A DNA stretch of 64,000 nt. It comes from Pseudosporangium ferrugineum (GTDB lineage: Bacteria; Actinomycetota; Actinomycetes; Mycobacteriales; Micromonosporaceae). The stretch is from assembly GCF_003002065.1 (NCBI RefSeq), contig NZ_PVZG01000008.1, forward strand, positions 248,001 through 312,000, in the 5' to 3' direction. The first letter of the stretch is position 1. Every line of letters begins with the position of its first letter. Shown here one piece after another: positions 17,935 through 25,442 of the stretch. Made by a program: the position numbers and the translations under genes. A model generated the notes under the pieces. The model searched no databases and was not told the origin of the DNA. It worked only from the letters and a program-made list of their open reading frames with translations.

Positions 17935-18135
17935 CTACCCGACCGCGAGCACCGCCGCGGCGACCGAGCAGCACACCGCCACCAGCAGCAGCAACTTCCG
18001 GCTGACCGGCTGATCAGCAAGCCACCGCGAAGGCACCCACCGCCGAACCCCGTCCCGCCCGTTCCCTGCGCCGCGCACGACCCACCAACCTCCTCCGCCC
18101 GGGCCCCCTCGCAGGCCCCCGACATGAGGATTCAT
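17935..18135 (-). pseudogene. 5' fragment of the chemoreceptor gene, ended by in-frame TAG
   Basis: 66 codons in the same frame as the chemoreceptor body and directly upstream of it. The fragment ends with a basic region and the expected first membrane helix (about residues 46-66, RKLLLLVAVCCSVAAAVLAVG), then TAG (17935-17937), after which the frame goes straight into VGLGQVNG of the body. The layout basic segment, TM1, ligand domain is exactly that of a normal chemoreceptor, so 16444-18135 (563 codons) was one gene. The stop is one base change from CAG (Gln). The natural start within the fragment is uncertain. Confidence 0.75.
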
Positions 18136-18241
18136 CGGCGCTCACACCATTGGTCTCACCATTCCGCTACCAAGAGAAGCCAAAAGACCACGTATCGTCA
18201 ATCACAAAGAGAGCCGACCAGCAAAAGTCGAGCCGCAGAAG

Positions 18242-18269
18242 AGCCCAAGCCCAAGCCCAAGCCCAAGCC
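18242..18269. repeat. AGCCCA hexamer tandem repeat
   Basis: Four to five perfect copies of the hexamer AGCCCA in the spacer between the chemoreceptor and the tRNA gene. Confidence 0.75.
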
Positions 18270-18328
18270 ACAAAGACCGACCCATGGCCGGCACCCGCAC
18301 AAAGGCCGAACCAACCGCACCGCGGGGC

Positions 18329-18351
18329 CTCCGGGGGCTCGGCCCCCGGAG
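18329..18351. terminator. GC-rich hairpin downstream of tRNA-Ala
   Basis: CTCCGGGGG and CCCCCGGAG form a perfect 9-bp stem with a 5-base loop. It lies 61 bases beyond the tRNA 3' end on the minus strand and could be a second terminator. Confidence 0.5.
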
Positions 18352-18363
18352 CAGACAAAACGA

Positions 18364-18400
18364 GTGCCCCCGGTTCACGCTTTCCGTGAACAGGAGGCAC
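18364..18400 (-). terminator. Terminator of tRNA-Ala
   Basis: GTTCACG pairs with CGTGAAC around CTTTC, extended by outer GTGCC/GGCAC pairs. It starts 11 bases after the tRNA 3' end, a position typical for a tRNA terminator. Confidence 0.6.
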
Positions 18401-18411
18401 CCAGGTACTCG

Positions 18412-18485
18412 TGGAGCTGTGGGGATTTGAACCCCAGACCCCCTCGATGCGAACGAGGTGCGCTACCAGACTGCGCCACAGCCCC
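18412..18485 (-). tRNA. tRNA-Ala (anticodon CGC)
   Basis: 74 bases on the minus strand fold as a full cloverleaf. The acceptor stem GGGGCTG/CAGCTCC has one G-U pair and discriminator A. The D arm contains GCGCAGTCTGGTAGCGC. The anticodon stem CCTCG/CGAGG encloses the loop TTCGCAT, giving anticodon CGC, which reads GCG. The T arm is CTGGGGTTCAAATCCCCA. CCA is not encoded; the next bases are CG. GCG is a heavily used alanine codon in this GC-rich genome. Confidence 0.95.
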
Positions 18486-18558
18486 CCGGCCCCGTAGGAC
18501 CGCAGCAAGGCTAACAGGTCTCCCGTACGCCTCGCGAATCACCCCTCCGCGTGGCGCG

Positions 18559-19383
18559 TCAGGCCGGGTAGGAGTTGCCGCGCCCGCCCGCCTCGTACGC
18601 CCGCCCCCGCAGTCCGCCCGTACGCCGGTACGACACCGAGGCCCCGTTGACCGCCGCCGGGAGGTCGGACGGGTCGCGGTCGAGGCCCATCGCCGTACGG
18701 CGGACAGCCTCGCGCTGGGCCGCCAGCCGGCGTTGCGCCTCCCGGCGGGCAGCCGCGCGTCGGGCCTGCTCGCGGCGTACCTCTGCCTGCCGGGCCGCCA
18801 GCCAGGCCGCCTCGCGGGCCTCGATCCGGCGCCGGCGGCGGTCCGCGACGGCGCGGTTGCGCAGGTGCACGAGGTAGACGCCGAGGAGCGCGCCGGTCAC
18901 CGCGAAGCTGATCCAGAAGCCGGGACCGACCGCGAGGACGCCGACCAGTTCGATGATGTTGAGCAGCAGCAGGGCCGCGAAGACCCGGCGGCGGCGGACC
19001 ACGGCCGGGGTCTGGCGGCGTACGGGACGGCGCCGGACCGGGCGGCGGGACGACACCGCGCGCAGTCGGCGGGCCGGCGGGCCGGACGCCGGCACCGCCG
19101 ATACCGGGGCGGGCGAGACGGGGGCCGCGGACACGGGGGCGGCCGATACCGGCGCAGGATCACCCGTTAGGGTCCGCGACGTAACCATGTACTGGCGGCC
19201 GGGGTTGACCGGTCGGCGTCCGGGCACGGTGCGGAGCCGACGGCGGCGCTGCAGCACCCGAGCCGTCGACGACGCCCGCTCCGCGGCCAGGCGCTCGGTG
19301 GCGTCGTACCGGCGGACGAGGGCCGGTGCGAGGGCGAGCAACCCGGCTGCGGCGAGGACAGCGAGGAGCACCGAGGTCGGCAC
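18559..19383 (-). CDS. sepX: SepX/GlpR-type membrane protein, partner of gephyrin-like Glp
   Basis: A 274-residue membrane protein. An N-terminal helix (about 3-22, SVLLAVLAAAGLLALAPALV) is followed by a Pro/Val/Ala-rich cytoplasmic linker with APVSA repeats, and a hairpin of two helices (ALLLLNIIELVGVLAVGPG and ISFAVTGALLGVYLVHL). An Arg/Ala-rich coiled-coil-like segment (about 160-220) precedes the tail. Its place two genes downstream of glp (moeA-like) and after rimJ matches M. tuberculosis Rv0996, the Corynebacterium GlpR and Streptomyces SepX. These bind Glp at division septa and support cell or hyphal division. GTG 19383 is chosen because GGGAGG lies 7 bases upstream; a GTG two codons earlier is too close. 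Confidence 0.8.
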   Translation of the reverse strand: MPTSVLLAVLAAAGLLALAPALVRRYDATERLAAERASSTARVLQRRRRLRTVPGRRPVNPGRQYMVTSRTLTGDPAPVSAAPVSAAPVSPAPVSAVPASGPPARRLRAVSSRRPVRRRPVRRQTPAVVRRRRVFAALLLLNIIELVGVLAVGPGFWISFAVTGALLGVYLVHLRNRAVADRRRRRIEAREAAWLAARQAEVRREQARRAAARREAQRRLAAQREAVRRTAMGLDRDPSDLPAAVNGASVSYRRTGGLRGRAYEAGGRGNSYPA

Positions 19384-19517
19384 CCTCACCCCTCCCGTCA
19401 GCCTCGAACGTGCCGGGCGGTCGGATCCCGGTCACCAAAAAGTCGCAATCTCCCCGAGATTACGGGCGGGAGCTGCGTAAATCGCCGCGCCGCGCCGGTC
19501 CGGCGGGCACGGGATGA

Positions 19518-20159
19518 TCATTTTGCTGTGGTACGTAACCTGCGCCACCGTGCCAGCAGGCCACCTTCGGGCGCGACCTCTTCGCTGGTCATCGCGTAGC
19601 CCAGATGGTCACGCCAGGCGCCGTCGATGTGCATGTAGCGCGGGTGGTACGCCTCCTCGCGGAAGCCGAGCTTCTCGACGACGCGCCGGCTGGGCCCGTT
19701 CTCCGGCCTGATGTTGATCTCGACGCGGTGCAGCCCGCCCGCCCCGAACGCGTGGTCCACGGCGAGCGCGAGGGCCGTCGGGATCACCCCGCGTCCGGCG
19801 ACGCGGGAATCGACCCAGTAGCCCACGTACGCGGAACCGAACGCCCGCCGCACGATGCTGCCCAGGTTGAGGTGGCCGACCAGCCGTTCCGAACCGTCGT
19901 CCTGCCGGAGGCAGACGGCGAACGGCATGCTGTCGCCGCGCCGGGCGGCTCGCTTCATGTCCCGGTAGACGTAGAGGTAGGCGCGCGGCGAGTTCATCTC
20001 CGCCCACGGTCCCGGCGGCGCCGACTCCCACGGGCTGAGCCAGGCCTGGTTGGCGATCCGGACCTCGGACCAGGCACGCGCATCGCTGCGCCGGTACGGC
20101 CGCAGCAGCACGGGTCCGTCCGCCAGGACGGCAGGCCATCCGGGCGTGGACCCCAGCAT
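19518..20159 (-). CDS. rimJ: GNAT acetyltransferase, RimJ/RimL type
   Basis: A 213-residue GNAT-fold enzyme. The N-terminal LADGPVLLRPYRRSDA is typical of RimJ-like N-acetyltransferases. Beta strands 4-5 carry GSAYVGYWVDSRVAGRGVI, with the acetyl-CoA loop RVAGRG. RVEINIRPENGPSRRVVEKL is the C-terminal signature. It probably acetylates protein N-termini or another small amine; the target is unknown. Two ATG codons stand in tandem (20162 and 20159); the second has GGAGG five bases upstream. The glp stop TGA lies inside the ATGATG, so glp and rimJ are translationally coupled. The order galU-glp-rimJ-sepX is conserved across actinobacteria as I recall it. Confidence 0.88.
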   Translation of the reverse strand: MLGSTPGWPAVLADGPVLLRPYRRSDARAWSEVRIANQAWLSPWESAPPGPWAEMNSPRAYLYVYRDMKRAARRGDSMPFAVCLRQDDGSERLVGHLNLGSIVRRAFGSAYVGYWVDSRVAGRGVIPTALALAVDHAFGAGGLHRVEINIRPENGPSRRVVEKLGFREEAYHPRYMHIDGAWRDHLGYAMTSEEVAPEGGLLARWRRLRTTAK

Positions 20160-21469
20160 CATCGCCTCCGGTCGAGCAGCAACACGTCGACGGTCGACCC
20201 GGCGGCGGCCGAGGTGACCCGCTCACCGAGCACCAGCAGTCCGTTGGCTTCGGCGAGGCCGGACAGAGTGTACGGCCCACCGGCGAGAGGCTGCACTGTG
20301 TAGCCGCCGCCGCGCCGTTCCGCTACGTGTGCGGGCCGGAACTCGCGCAGCCCGCCGGGCGACGACACGGTCTCGAGCAGGTGCGCCTTGACGCTGGGCC
20401 GGAAGACCGGTTCGGCGCCGGCCAGCAGCTGGATGACGGGCCGGGCCAGCACCTCGAAGCCGATGAGGGCGGCGCCGGGCTCGCCGGGCAGGCACACGAC
20501 CGGCACCTCCTCGCCGCCGACCGTGCCGAAGCCGAGGGTCGCGCCGGGGCACAGGGCGACGTCGGTGAACTCGACCGCGCCCCGGCCGTGGTCGCGCCGG
20601 GACAGCACGCGGCGCAGCATGTCGCCCGGCCCCGTACCCGTGCCACCGGTGGTGATGATCAGATCGGCCCGCAGCGTCTGGTCCTCGAGCAACCCCCGGA
20701 GTCCTTCCGGGTCGTCGTCGCAGATCCCGATCCGGTACGCGAGAGCACCCGCCTCGACCGCCGCCGCGGTGAGCGCGTGCGAATTCGCGTCCACCACCTG
20801 TCCCGGCTGGCTGGGCCGGCCCACGTCGACCAGTTCGTCGCCGGTGGCCACCACGACGACCCGCGGGCTGGGGCGGACGACGACGTGACCGATGCCCGAG
20901 GCGGCGAACACGGCCACCATGGCCGGCGTCACGTAGGAGCCGGCGGACGCCAGCACCCGCCCGACGGGCAGTTCGTCGCCGGCCCGCCGTACCCCGGATC
21001 CGCGCTTGGGGGCGTGCATGATCTCCACGGCTGCCATGCCCTGGTCGGTCCAGTGCACCGGCACGACGACGTCGGCACCGATCGGCAGCGGCGCGCCGGC
21101 CGCCACGGAGAAGCACGTCCCCGGGGTCAGCCGGACGGGCCGCCAGCTGGCCGCGCCCAGGTCGCCGACGACGTTGAGCCGCACCGGCCGCAGCCCGCCC
21201 TCGAACGCGCCGAAGGACGGGTGCGAGCCGATCCGCCCGGCCGCGGCGAGGTCCTCCCAGCGGGCCGCGTACCCGTCGATCGCCGCCTGGTCGAAGGCCG
21301 GGTACGGGTGCGGCGCCAGCACGTCGTTGGCGAGGACGTTGCCGTGCGCCTGGGTGAGGTCGAGGTCGAGCGGAGGCAGCGCCCGCAACCTGCGCAGCAC
21401 GCTGCCCAGGTATTCGGCGAGAGGCATCAGCTCGTTGGCGGCCGCCTCGGCATCGGCCGTGGCGGTCAT
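20159..21469 (-). CDS. glp: Gephyrin-like molybdotransferase Glp (MoeA family)
   Basis: A 436-residue MoeA-fold protein. PYPAFDQAAIDGYA (about residue 60) is the MoeA domain I/III signature. VVVVATGDELVD starts the MogA-like domain, whose nucleotide/MPT loop is TTGGTGTGPGD (about 260). PVVCLPGEPGAALIGFEV follows, and the C-terminal beta-barrel domain IV is present. MoeA proteins insert molybdate into molybdopterin. In actinobacteria the copy in this gene order (Rv0994-like) is the Glp that interacts with a membrane receptor and the divisome. No other molybdenum-cofactor gene is nearby, which favours the division role. ATG 21469 overlaps the galU stop as ATGA, indicating coupling. Confidence 0.9.
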   Translation of the reverse strand: MTATADAEAAANELMPLAEYLGSVLRRLRALPPLDLDLTQAHGNVLANDVLAPHPYPAFDQAAIDGYAARWEDLAAAGRIGSHPSFGAFEGGLRPVRLNVVGDLGAASWRPVRLTPGTCFSVAAGAPLPIGADVVVPVHWTDQGMAAVEIMHAPKRGSGVRRAGDELPVGRVLASAGSYVTPAMVAVFAASGIGHVVVRPSPRVVVVATGDELVDVGRPSQPGQVVDANSHALTAAAVEAGALAYRIGICDDDPEGLRGLLEDQTLRADLIITTGGTGTGPGDMLRRVLSRRDHGRGAVEFTDVALCPGATLGFGTVGGEEVPVVCLPGEPGAALIGFEVLARPVIQLLAGAEPVFRPSVKAHLLETVSSPGGLREFRPAHVAERRGGGYTVQPLAGGPYTLSGLAEANGLLVLGERVTSAAAGSTVDVLLLDRRR

Positions 21470-22434
21470 CCCCGGGCACCGCCGGTTTCCGTGGCCACGA
21501 ACTCGCTGAGCCACTGCCGGAACTCGGCGCCCAGGTCGGGGCGCTTGACCGCGAGCTGGACGACGGCCTGCAGGTAGCCCAGCGGCATCCCGGTGTCGTA
21601 GCGGTGGCCGCGGTAGACGATGCCGTGCACCGGTACGCCCTCCGCGAGCAGCTGCGCCATGGCGTCGGTCAGCTGGATCTCCCCGCCGCTGCCGGGCTTG
21701 GTGTTCTGGATCGCGTCGAAGATCGCCGCGGGGAGCACGTACCGGCCGACGACGGCCAGGTTGCTGGGCGCATCCTCGGGCGAGGGCTTCTCGACCAGGC
21801 CGGTGACCTTGACGATGTCGTCGCCGCGGCCGGGCTCCGCCTCGACGGAGGCGATGCCGTAGCGGCTGGTCTCCTCGGGCGACACCTCGATGAAGGCGAG
21901 CACGATGCCGCCGGTCTCGGCCTGGAGCTCCAGCATGGCCGGCAGCAGCGGCTGATCCTCCTCGACGAACTCGTCGCCGAGCAGGACCGCGAAGGCATTG
22001 TCCCCGATGTGCGAGGCGGCCACGCCGACGGCGTGGCCGAGACCGAGGGGCTCACCCTGGCGGCAGGTGTAGATGTCCGCGAGTTCGCTCGTACGGCGTA
22101 CCGCCGCGAGCCGCTCGGTGTCACCCTTCTCCTCGAGCCGCGCCTCCACGTCGGGCCGCCGGTCGAAGTGGTCGACCATCGAGGTCTTGCCGCGGCCGGT
22201 CACGAGCAGCACGTCGGTGATCCCGGCGGCGGCGGCCTCCTCCACGATGTACTGCAGGACCGGGCGGTCCACCACAGGCAGCAATTCCTTGGGTACAGCC
22301 TTGGTGGCCGGCAGGAATCGGGTGGCGAGCCCGGCCGCCGGAATGACGGCCTTGACGGCTCGACGGCCGCTCGCTTGCGCCTGCGTGGTCATCTCAGGGG
22401 TCACCGCACCTTCGCTAAGTTCGTGCCCGGACAT
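21466..22434 (-). CDS. galU: UTP--glucose-1-phosphate uridylyltransferase
   Basis: A 322-residue nucleotidyltransferase that makes UDP-glucose for glycan and trehalose synthesis. The nucleotide-binding loop is VIPAAGLATRFLPATKAVPK (about residues 30-49), followed by DRPVLQYIVEEA, LGLGHAV, the metal-site FAVLLGDEF, and VEKPSPEDAPS. The length is normal. ATG 22434 is six bases downstream of TAGTCT, whose TAG is also the stop codon of the upstream diguanylate cyclase gene, so galU has its own leaderless promoter and may also be read through. It overlaps glp by four bases. Confidence 0.95.
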   Translation of the reverse strand: MSGHELSEGAVTPEMTTQAQASGRRAVKAVIPAAGLATRFLPATKAVPKELLPVVDRPVLQYIVEEAAAAGITDVLLVTGRGKTSMVDHFDRRPDVEARLEEKGDTERLAAVRRTSELADIYTCRQGEPLGLGHAVGVAASHIGDNAFAVLLGDEFVEEDQPLLPAMLELQAETGGIVLAFIEVSPEETSRYGIASVEAEPGRGDDIVKVTGLVEKPSPEDAPSNLAVVGRYVLPAAIFDAIQNTKPGSGGEIQLTDAMAQLLAEGVPVHGIVYRGHRYDTGMPLGYLQAVVQLAVKRPDLGAEFRQWLSEFVATETGGARG

Positions 22435-22440
22435 GTCGCG

Positions 22441-22446
22441 AGACTA
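22441..22446 (-). promoter_or_regulatory. -10 box of galU, overlapping a stop codon
   Basis: TAGTCT six bases before the galU ATG. Its first three bases are the TAG that ends the diguanylate cyclase gene. Confidence 0.55.
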
Positions 22447-24666
22447 TCGGCCACGGCCTTGTCGCGGCGGTTGTGGCCCGCCGGACGCGCCCGTCACGGA
22501 TTCCGGATGATCGAAATGCCCCTCCGTGACCCCCGCCGAAACTGATGGATCGATCACATCGGCGCCCGGGGATCGCCGGACGCCCCCGGCCAGCCGGAAC
22601 GTGTCCCGGCCGGCGTTCTTCGCCGCGTACAGGGCGTCGTCCGCGGCATCGAGCACCTGCTGGGCCGTGCTGCCGTGCTCGGGATACACCGCGATGCCGA
22701 TGGACACGGTGATCGGCACCCGCTCGACGGCGGACCCGCCCTCACTGTCCTGCCGCCGCCCGTCGACAGGCACGGGAATCTCCCGGATCGCCGCCCCGAG
22801 CCGCTCCGCCACGATGACCCCGCCGTACGCGTCGGTCTCCGGCAGCAGCACCACGAACTCCTCACCACCCTGCCGGAAAGCCACGTCGACCTCCCGCAAC
22901 CCGATCCGCAGCCGCCGGGCGAACTCACCCAGCACGGTGTCACCGGCCCCGTGCCCGTACGTGTCGTTCACCTCCTTGAAGTGATCGAGATCCAGCACGA
23001 GCACGGTGAGCATCCGCCCGAACCGGCTGGCCCGTTCCACCTCGCGCCGCAACGACTCCCGCAGGTAACGGTAGTTCCAGAGCCCGGTCAGGGGGTCCGT
23101 GAGGGACAGCCGCTGTGCCTCCTCGTGCACCCGCACGTTGTGCACGGCGACCCCGGCCTGCCCGGCGAAGGTCCGCAGCATGAGCAGGTCGGCATCGTCG
23201 AACTCGTCCGACCCGAGCCGGTCGTACAGCGCCAGAACCCCCAGCGTGGCGGGCACCCCGGCGGTGTCCCGCTCCCCGGGCACGAGCGGATCCCCGACCG
23301 TCGCCGGCGCACAGATCGGCACGGCCACGTACGTCCGGCAGGCCGGCTCGTCGTACCCGCCACCCAGCTCACAGGCCCCCCGTCGAGGCTCCCCACCGGC
23401 GGCGACCGCCCCGAGAATCCCGTGCCCGACCGGTATCCGCAGCGCGGGGAGATCGGACTCGGGCAGGTCCCACCGCCCGGTCAGCCCCTCGGCACAGCGC
23501 GCGACCAGATGCCCACCCGACGAATCGATGAGCAGCACTATCCCGGCCCGCGCCCCGCTCGCGGACAGGGCGGTGCGGAGGATGACCTGAAGGATGCGGT
23601 GCAGATCGTGGGTGCTGGAGAGGGTGTCACCCAGGATCGCCAGATGCCCGCGCAACTGGTCCCGGCTGGCGGTCAGAGCCTGCACGTACGCCTGAAGCTC
23701 CCGGGTCATCCGGTTGAAGGTCCCCGCGAGCCGCCCGATCTCATCACCCCGCCCGACCGGCACCCGTACGCCCAACTCCCCGTCGGCGACCTTCCCGGCG
23801 GCCCACGCCAGCTCCTCCAGCGGCCGGGTGGTGGACCGAGCCAGCCACCGCGCGGCCAGAACGGCGACCCCCGTGACGCCCAGCACTGCGGCGACCAGCA
23901 GCCCGTACAGCGGCAACGGCTCCCGCCCGGGAACGGAGACCACCAGGGGAAGAGGCTGCCCCGGCCCGGAGGGAACGGCTTTCGAGTACGGGCCCCGGAT
24001 CCCACGCCGGAGCACGACGTCGGCACCGCTCGTGCCGGCAAGCCGCTGAACGAACGCCCCGTCGACCCGCGCGACGGCGACGACCCGAACGTCGGCCTGA
24101 TGGGCACTCGCGGTCACAGCCGAAACCGCCGAGCCGTCCCGATCCGCCCCCGGGACGACATCCGCCGACCGGCCAGTGGTGGGGCCAGGTGCGATTGCCG
24201 GGCCGGGTGCTTTTGCCGGGCCAGGTGCGATCGCCGGGCCGGCTCCCTGGCCGGGCGAGGCCGCACAGTCCCGCTCTTCCGCCCTACCCGCCTCGCCCGG
24301 CGCGCCGGGTGCGCCGGGTGCGCCCAGTGCGCCGGGTGCGCCGGGTGCGCCCAGTGCGCCGGGTGCGCCGGGTGCGCCCTCCTGGGCGATACGCACCTCG
24401 GCGGCCAGCCCACGGGACACCATCTGGTCGGCGGCCGCCCGCCGCTCGCCGGCCGGAAGCACCGCGACCGCGTCCGCGACCGCCTGGAGCTGACCGCACA
24501 GGGCACCTATCGCGGTCCGCACCGTCGCTGCGGCATGATCGAGCCGCTCGACCGTCCGGTCCCGGCTCACCGTGGCCACGGTCATCCCGACGAAGAAGGA
24601 TCCGAGCAGAACCGGGCCGAGCACGACCGCCAGAAAAGCGGTGGTGAGTCGGCCACGCAGAGTCAC
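22444..24666 (-). CDS. Membrane diguanylate cyclase with HAMP, GAF and GGDEF domains
   Basis: A 740-residue receptor enzyme. An N-terminal helix (about 8-30) is followed by a variable extracytoplasmic sensor. That sensor contains a collagen-like run of GAP/GAPGAL repeats (about 103-130) and APGPA repeats. A second helix (about 250-270), HAMP (RPLEELAWAAGKVADGELGV), and a cytoplasmic GAF domain (about 345-490) come next. The C-terminal GGDEF domain has the active motif RQGGEEF (GGEEF about 600-604) and an inhibitory I-site REVD five residues before it. It should convert two GTP to c-di-GMP with product feedback. GTG 24666 is chosen because AGGAGG lies 4 bases upstream and the helix follows directly. 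It lies upstream of galU-glp-rimJ-sepX on the same strand. Confidence 0.92.
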   Translation of the reverse strand: MTLRGRLTTAFLAVVLGPVLLGSFFVGMTVATVSRDRTVERLDHAAATVRTAIGALCGQLQAVADAVAVLPAGERRAAADQMVSRGLAAEVRIAQEGAPGAPGALGAPGAPGALGAPGAPGAPGEAGRAEERDCAASPGQGAGPAIAPGPAKAPGPAIAPGPTTGRSADVVPGADRDGSAVSAVTASAHQADVRVVAVARVDGAFVQRLAGTSGADVVLRRGIRGPYSKAVPSGPGQPLPLVVSVPGREPLPLYGLLVAAVLGVTGVAVLAARWLARSTTRPLEELAWAAGKVADGELGVRVPVGRGDEIGRLAGTFNRMTRELQAYVQALTASRDQLRGHLAILGDTLSSTHDLHRILQVILRTALSASGARAGIVLLIDSSGGHLVARCAEGLTGRWDLPESDLPALRIPVGHGILGAVAAGGEPRRGACELGGGYDEPACRTYVAVPICAPATVGDPLVPGERDTAGVPATLGVLALYDRLGSDEFDDADLLMLRTFAGQAGVAVHNVRVHEEAQRLSLTDPLTGLWNYRYLRESLRREVERASRFGRMLTVLVLDLDHFKEVNDTYGHGAGDTVLGEFARRLRIGLREVDVAFRQGGEEFVVLLPETDAYGGVIVAERLGAAIREIPVPVDGRRQDSEGGSAVERVPITVSIGIAVYPEHGSTAQQVLDAADDALYAAKNAGRDTFRLAGGVRRSPGADVIDPSVSAGVTEGHFDHPESVTGASGGPQPPRQGRGR
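24300..24378 (-). repeat. GCGCCGGGT-type repeats within diguanylate cyclase gene
   Basis: Nine-base GCGCCGGGT and GCGCCCAGT units repeated about eight times encode the APG/ALG collagen-like stretch of the sensor domain. A degenerate GGGCCGGGTGC-type repeat continues to about 24178. Confidence 0.85.
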
Positions 24667-24747
24667 ACGTCCTCCTGGAAGTGGCCTTCTTTGGAGCGAT
24701 GCTGACATAGTGCGCACCGTTTGCCGGTTTTACAAAGGGGGTGTTGC

Positions 24748-25371
24748 ATGCCCGATTTCACCCGTGATGCGGAAAGCTCGCGAGCCGCCAAGGTTGCTCT
24801 ACGCACTTGCCTACTCGCTGCGCGTAAATGTCTGACCCCTGGAGCGCTCGCCGAAGCGGCCGAAGCAGTCCAATCCACCCTCAACACCCGCGTACGCCTC
24901 CAGTCACCGAAAGTGATTGCCGCCTATGTCCCGCTGGGCGCCGAACCCGGCGGCCGGAACCTCCCCGAGGCCCTGCGCCGTGCCGCCCCCGCCTCCGCTC
25001 TGCTCCTGCCCGTCCTCCTCCCCGACGGCGACCTCGACTGGTCCCGATACGACGGGCCCGAATCCCTGCGCCCCGGCCCACGCGCGTTGCTGGAGCCGGC
25101 CGGCCCCCGCCTCGGCACGTCAGCGATCGCAGAAGCCGACCTCGTCGTGGTCCCGGCACTGGCCGTCGACCGCCGCGGCGTACGCATGGGCCGGGGCGGC
25201 GGCTCCTACGACCGCGCCCTCCAGCGCGTCTCCCCCGCGGCGTTCACCGTCGCCCTGCTCCACGACGGCGAACTTCTGGACGAGGTGCCGGCAGAGCCCC
25301 ACGACCAGCGCGTACGGGCGGCGATCACACCTACCGAGGGCCTCAGCGCGGCACCCGACTGGACGAAATAA
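24748..25371 (+). CDS. 5-formyltetrahydrofolate cyclo-ligase
   Basis: A 207-residue cytoplasmic enzyme that converts 5-formyl-THF with ATP to 5,10-methenyl-THF in one-carbon metabolism. Signature segments are VIAAYVPLGAEPGGRNL, LLLPVLLPDGDLDW, DLVVVPALAVDRRGVRMGRG followed by GGSYDRAL, and the C-terminal HDQRVRAAITP. The ATG at 24748 follows AGGGGGTG by four bases. It is divergent from the diguanylate cyclase and immediately upstream of ruc, the same neighbourhood as Rv0992c/Rv0991c in M. tuberculosis. Confidence 0.93.
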   Translation: MPDFTRDAESSRAAKVALRTCLLAARKCLTPGALAEAAEAVQSTLNTRVRLQSPKVIAAYVPLGAEPGGRNLPEALRRAAPASALLLPVLLPDGDLDWSRYDGPESLRPGPRALLEPAGPRLGTSAIAEADLVVVPALAVDRRGVRMGRGGGSYDRALQRVSPAAFTVALLHDGELLDEVPAEPHDQRVRAAITPTEGLSAAPDWTK

Positions 25372-25388
25372 ACTCCGATGACGGAGCA

Positions 25389-25415
25389 TTGGCACTCGTA
25401 GACTTCGAGTGCCAA
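25389..25415. promoter_or_regulatory. CIRCE operator (HrcA site) upstream of ruc
   Basis: TTGGCACTC-N9-GAGTGCCAA, a perfect inverted repeat with the exact 9-base spacing of the CIRCE element (consensus TTAGCACTC-N9-GAGTGCTAA; one symmetric difference per arm). It is centred 41 bases before the ruc GTG. CIRCE is the operator of the heat-shock repressor HrcA, so ruc should be co-regulated with groES/groEL. Confidence 0.85.
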
Positions 25416-25442
25416 GCCATCGAGTATCGACGCGGAGGACCA

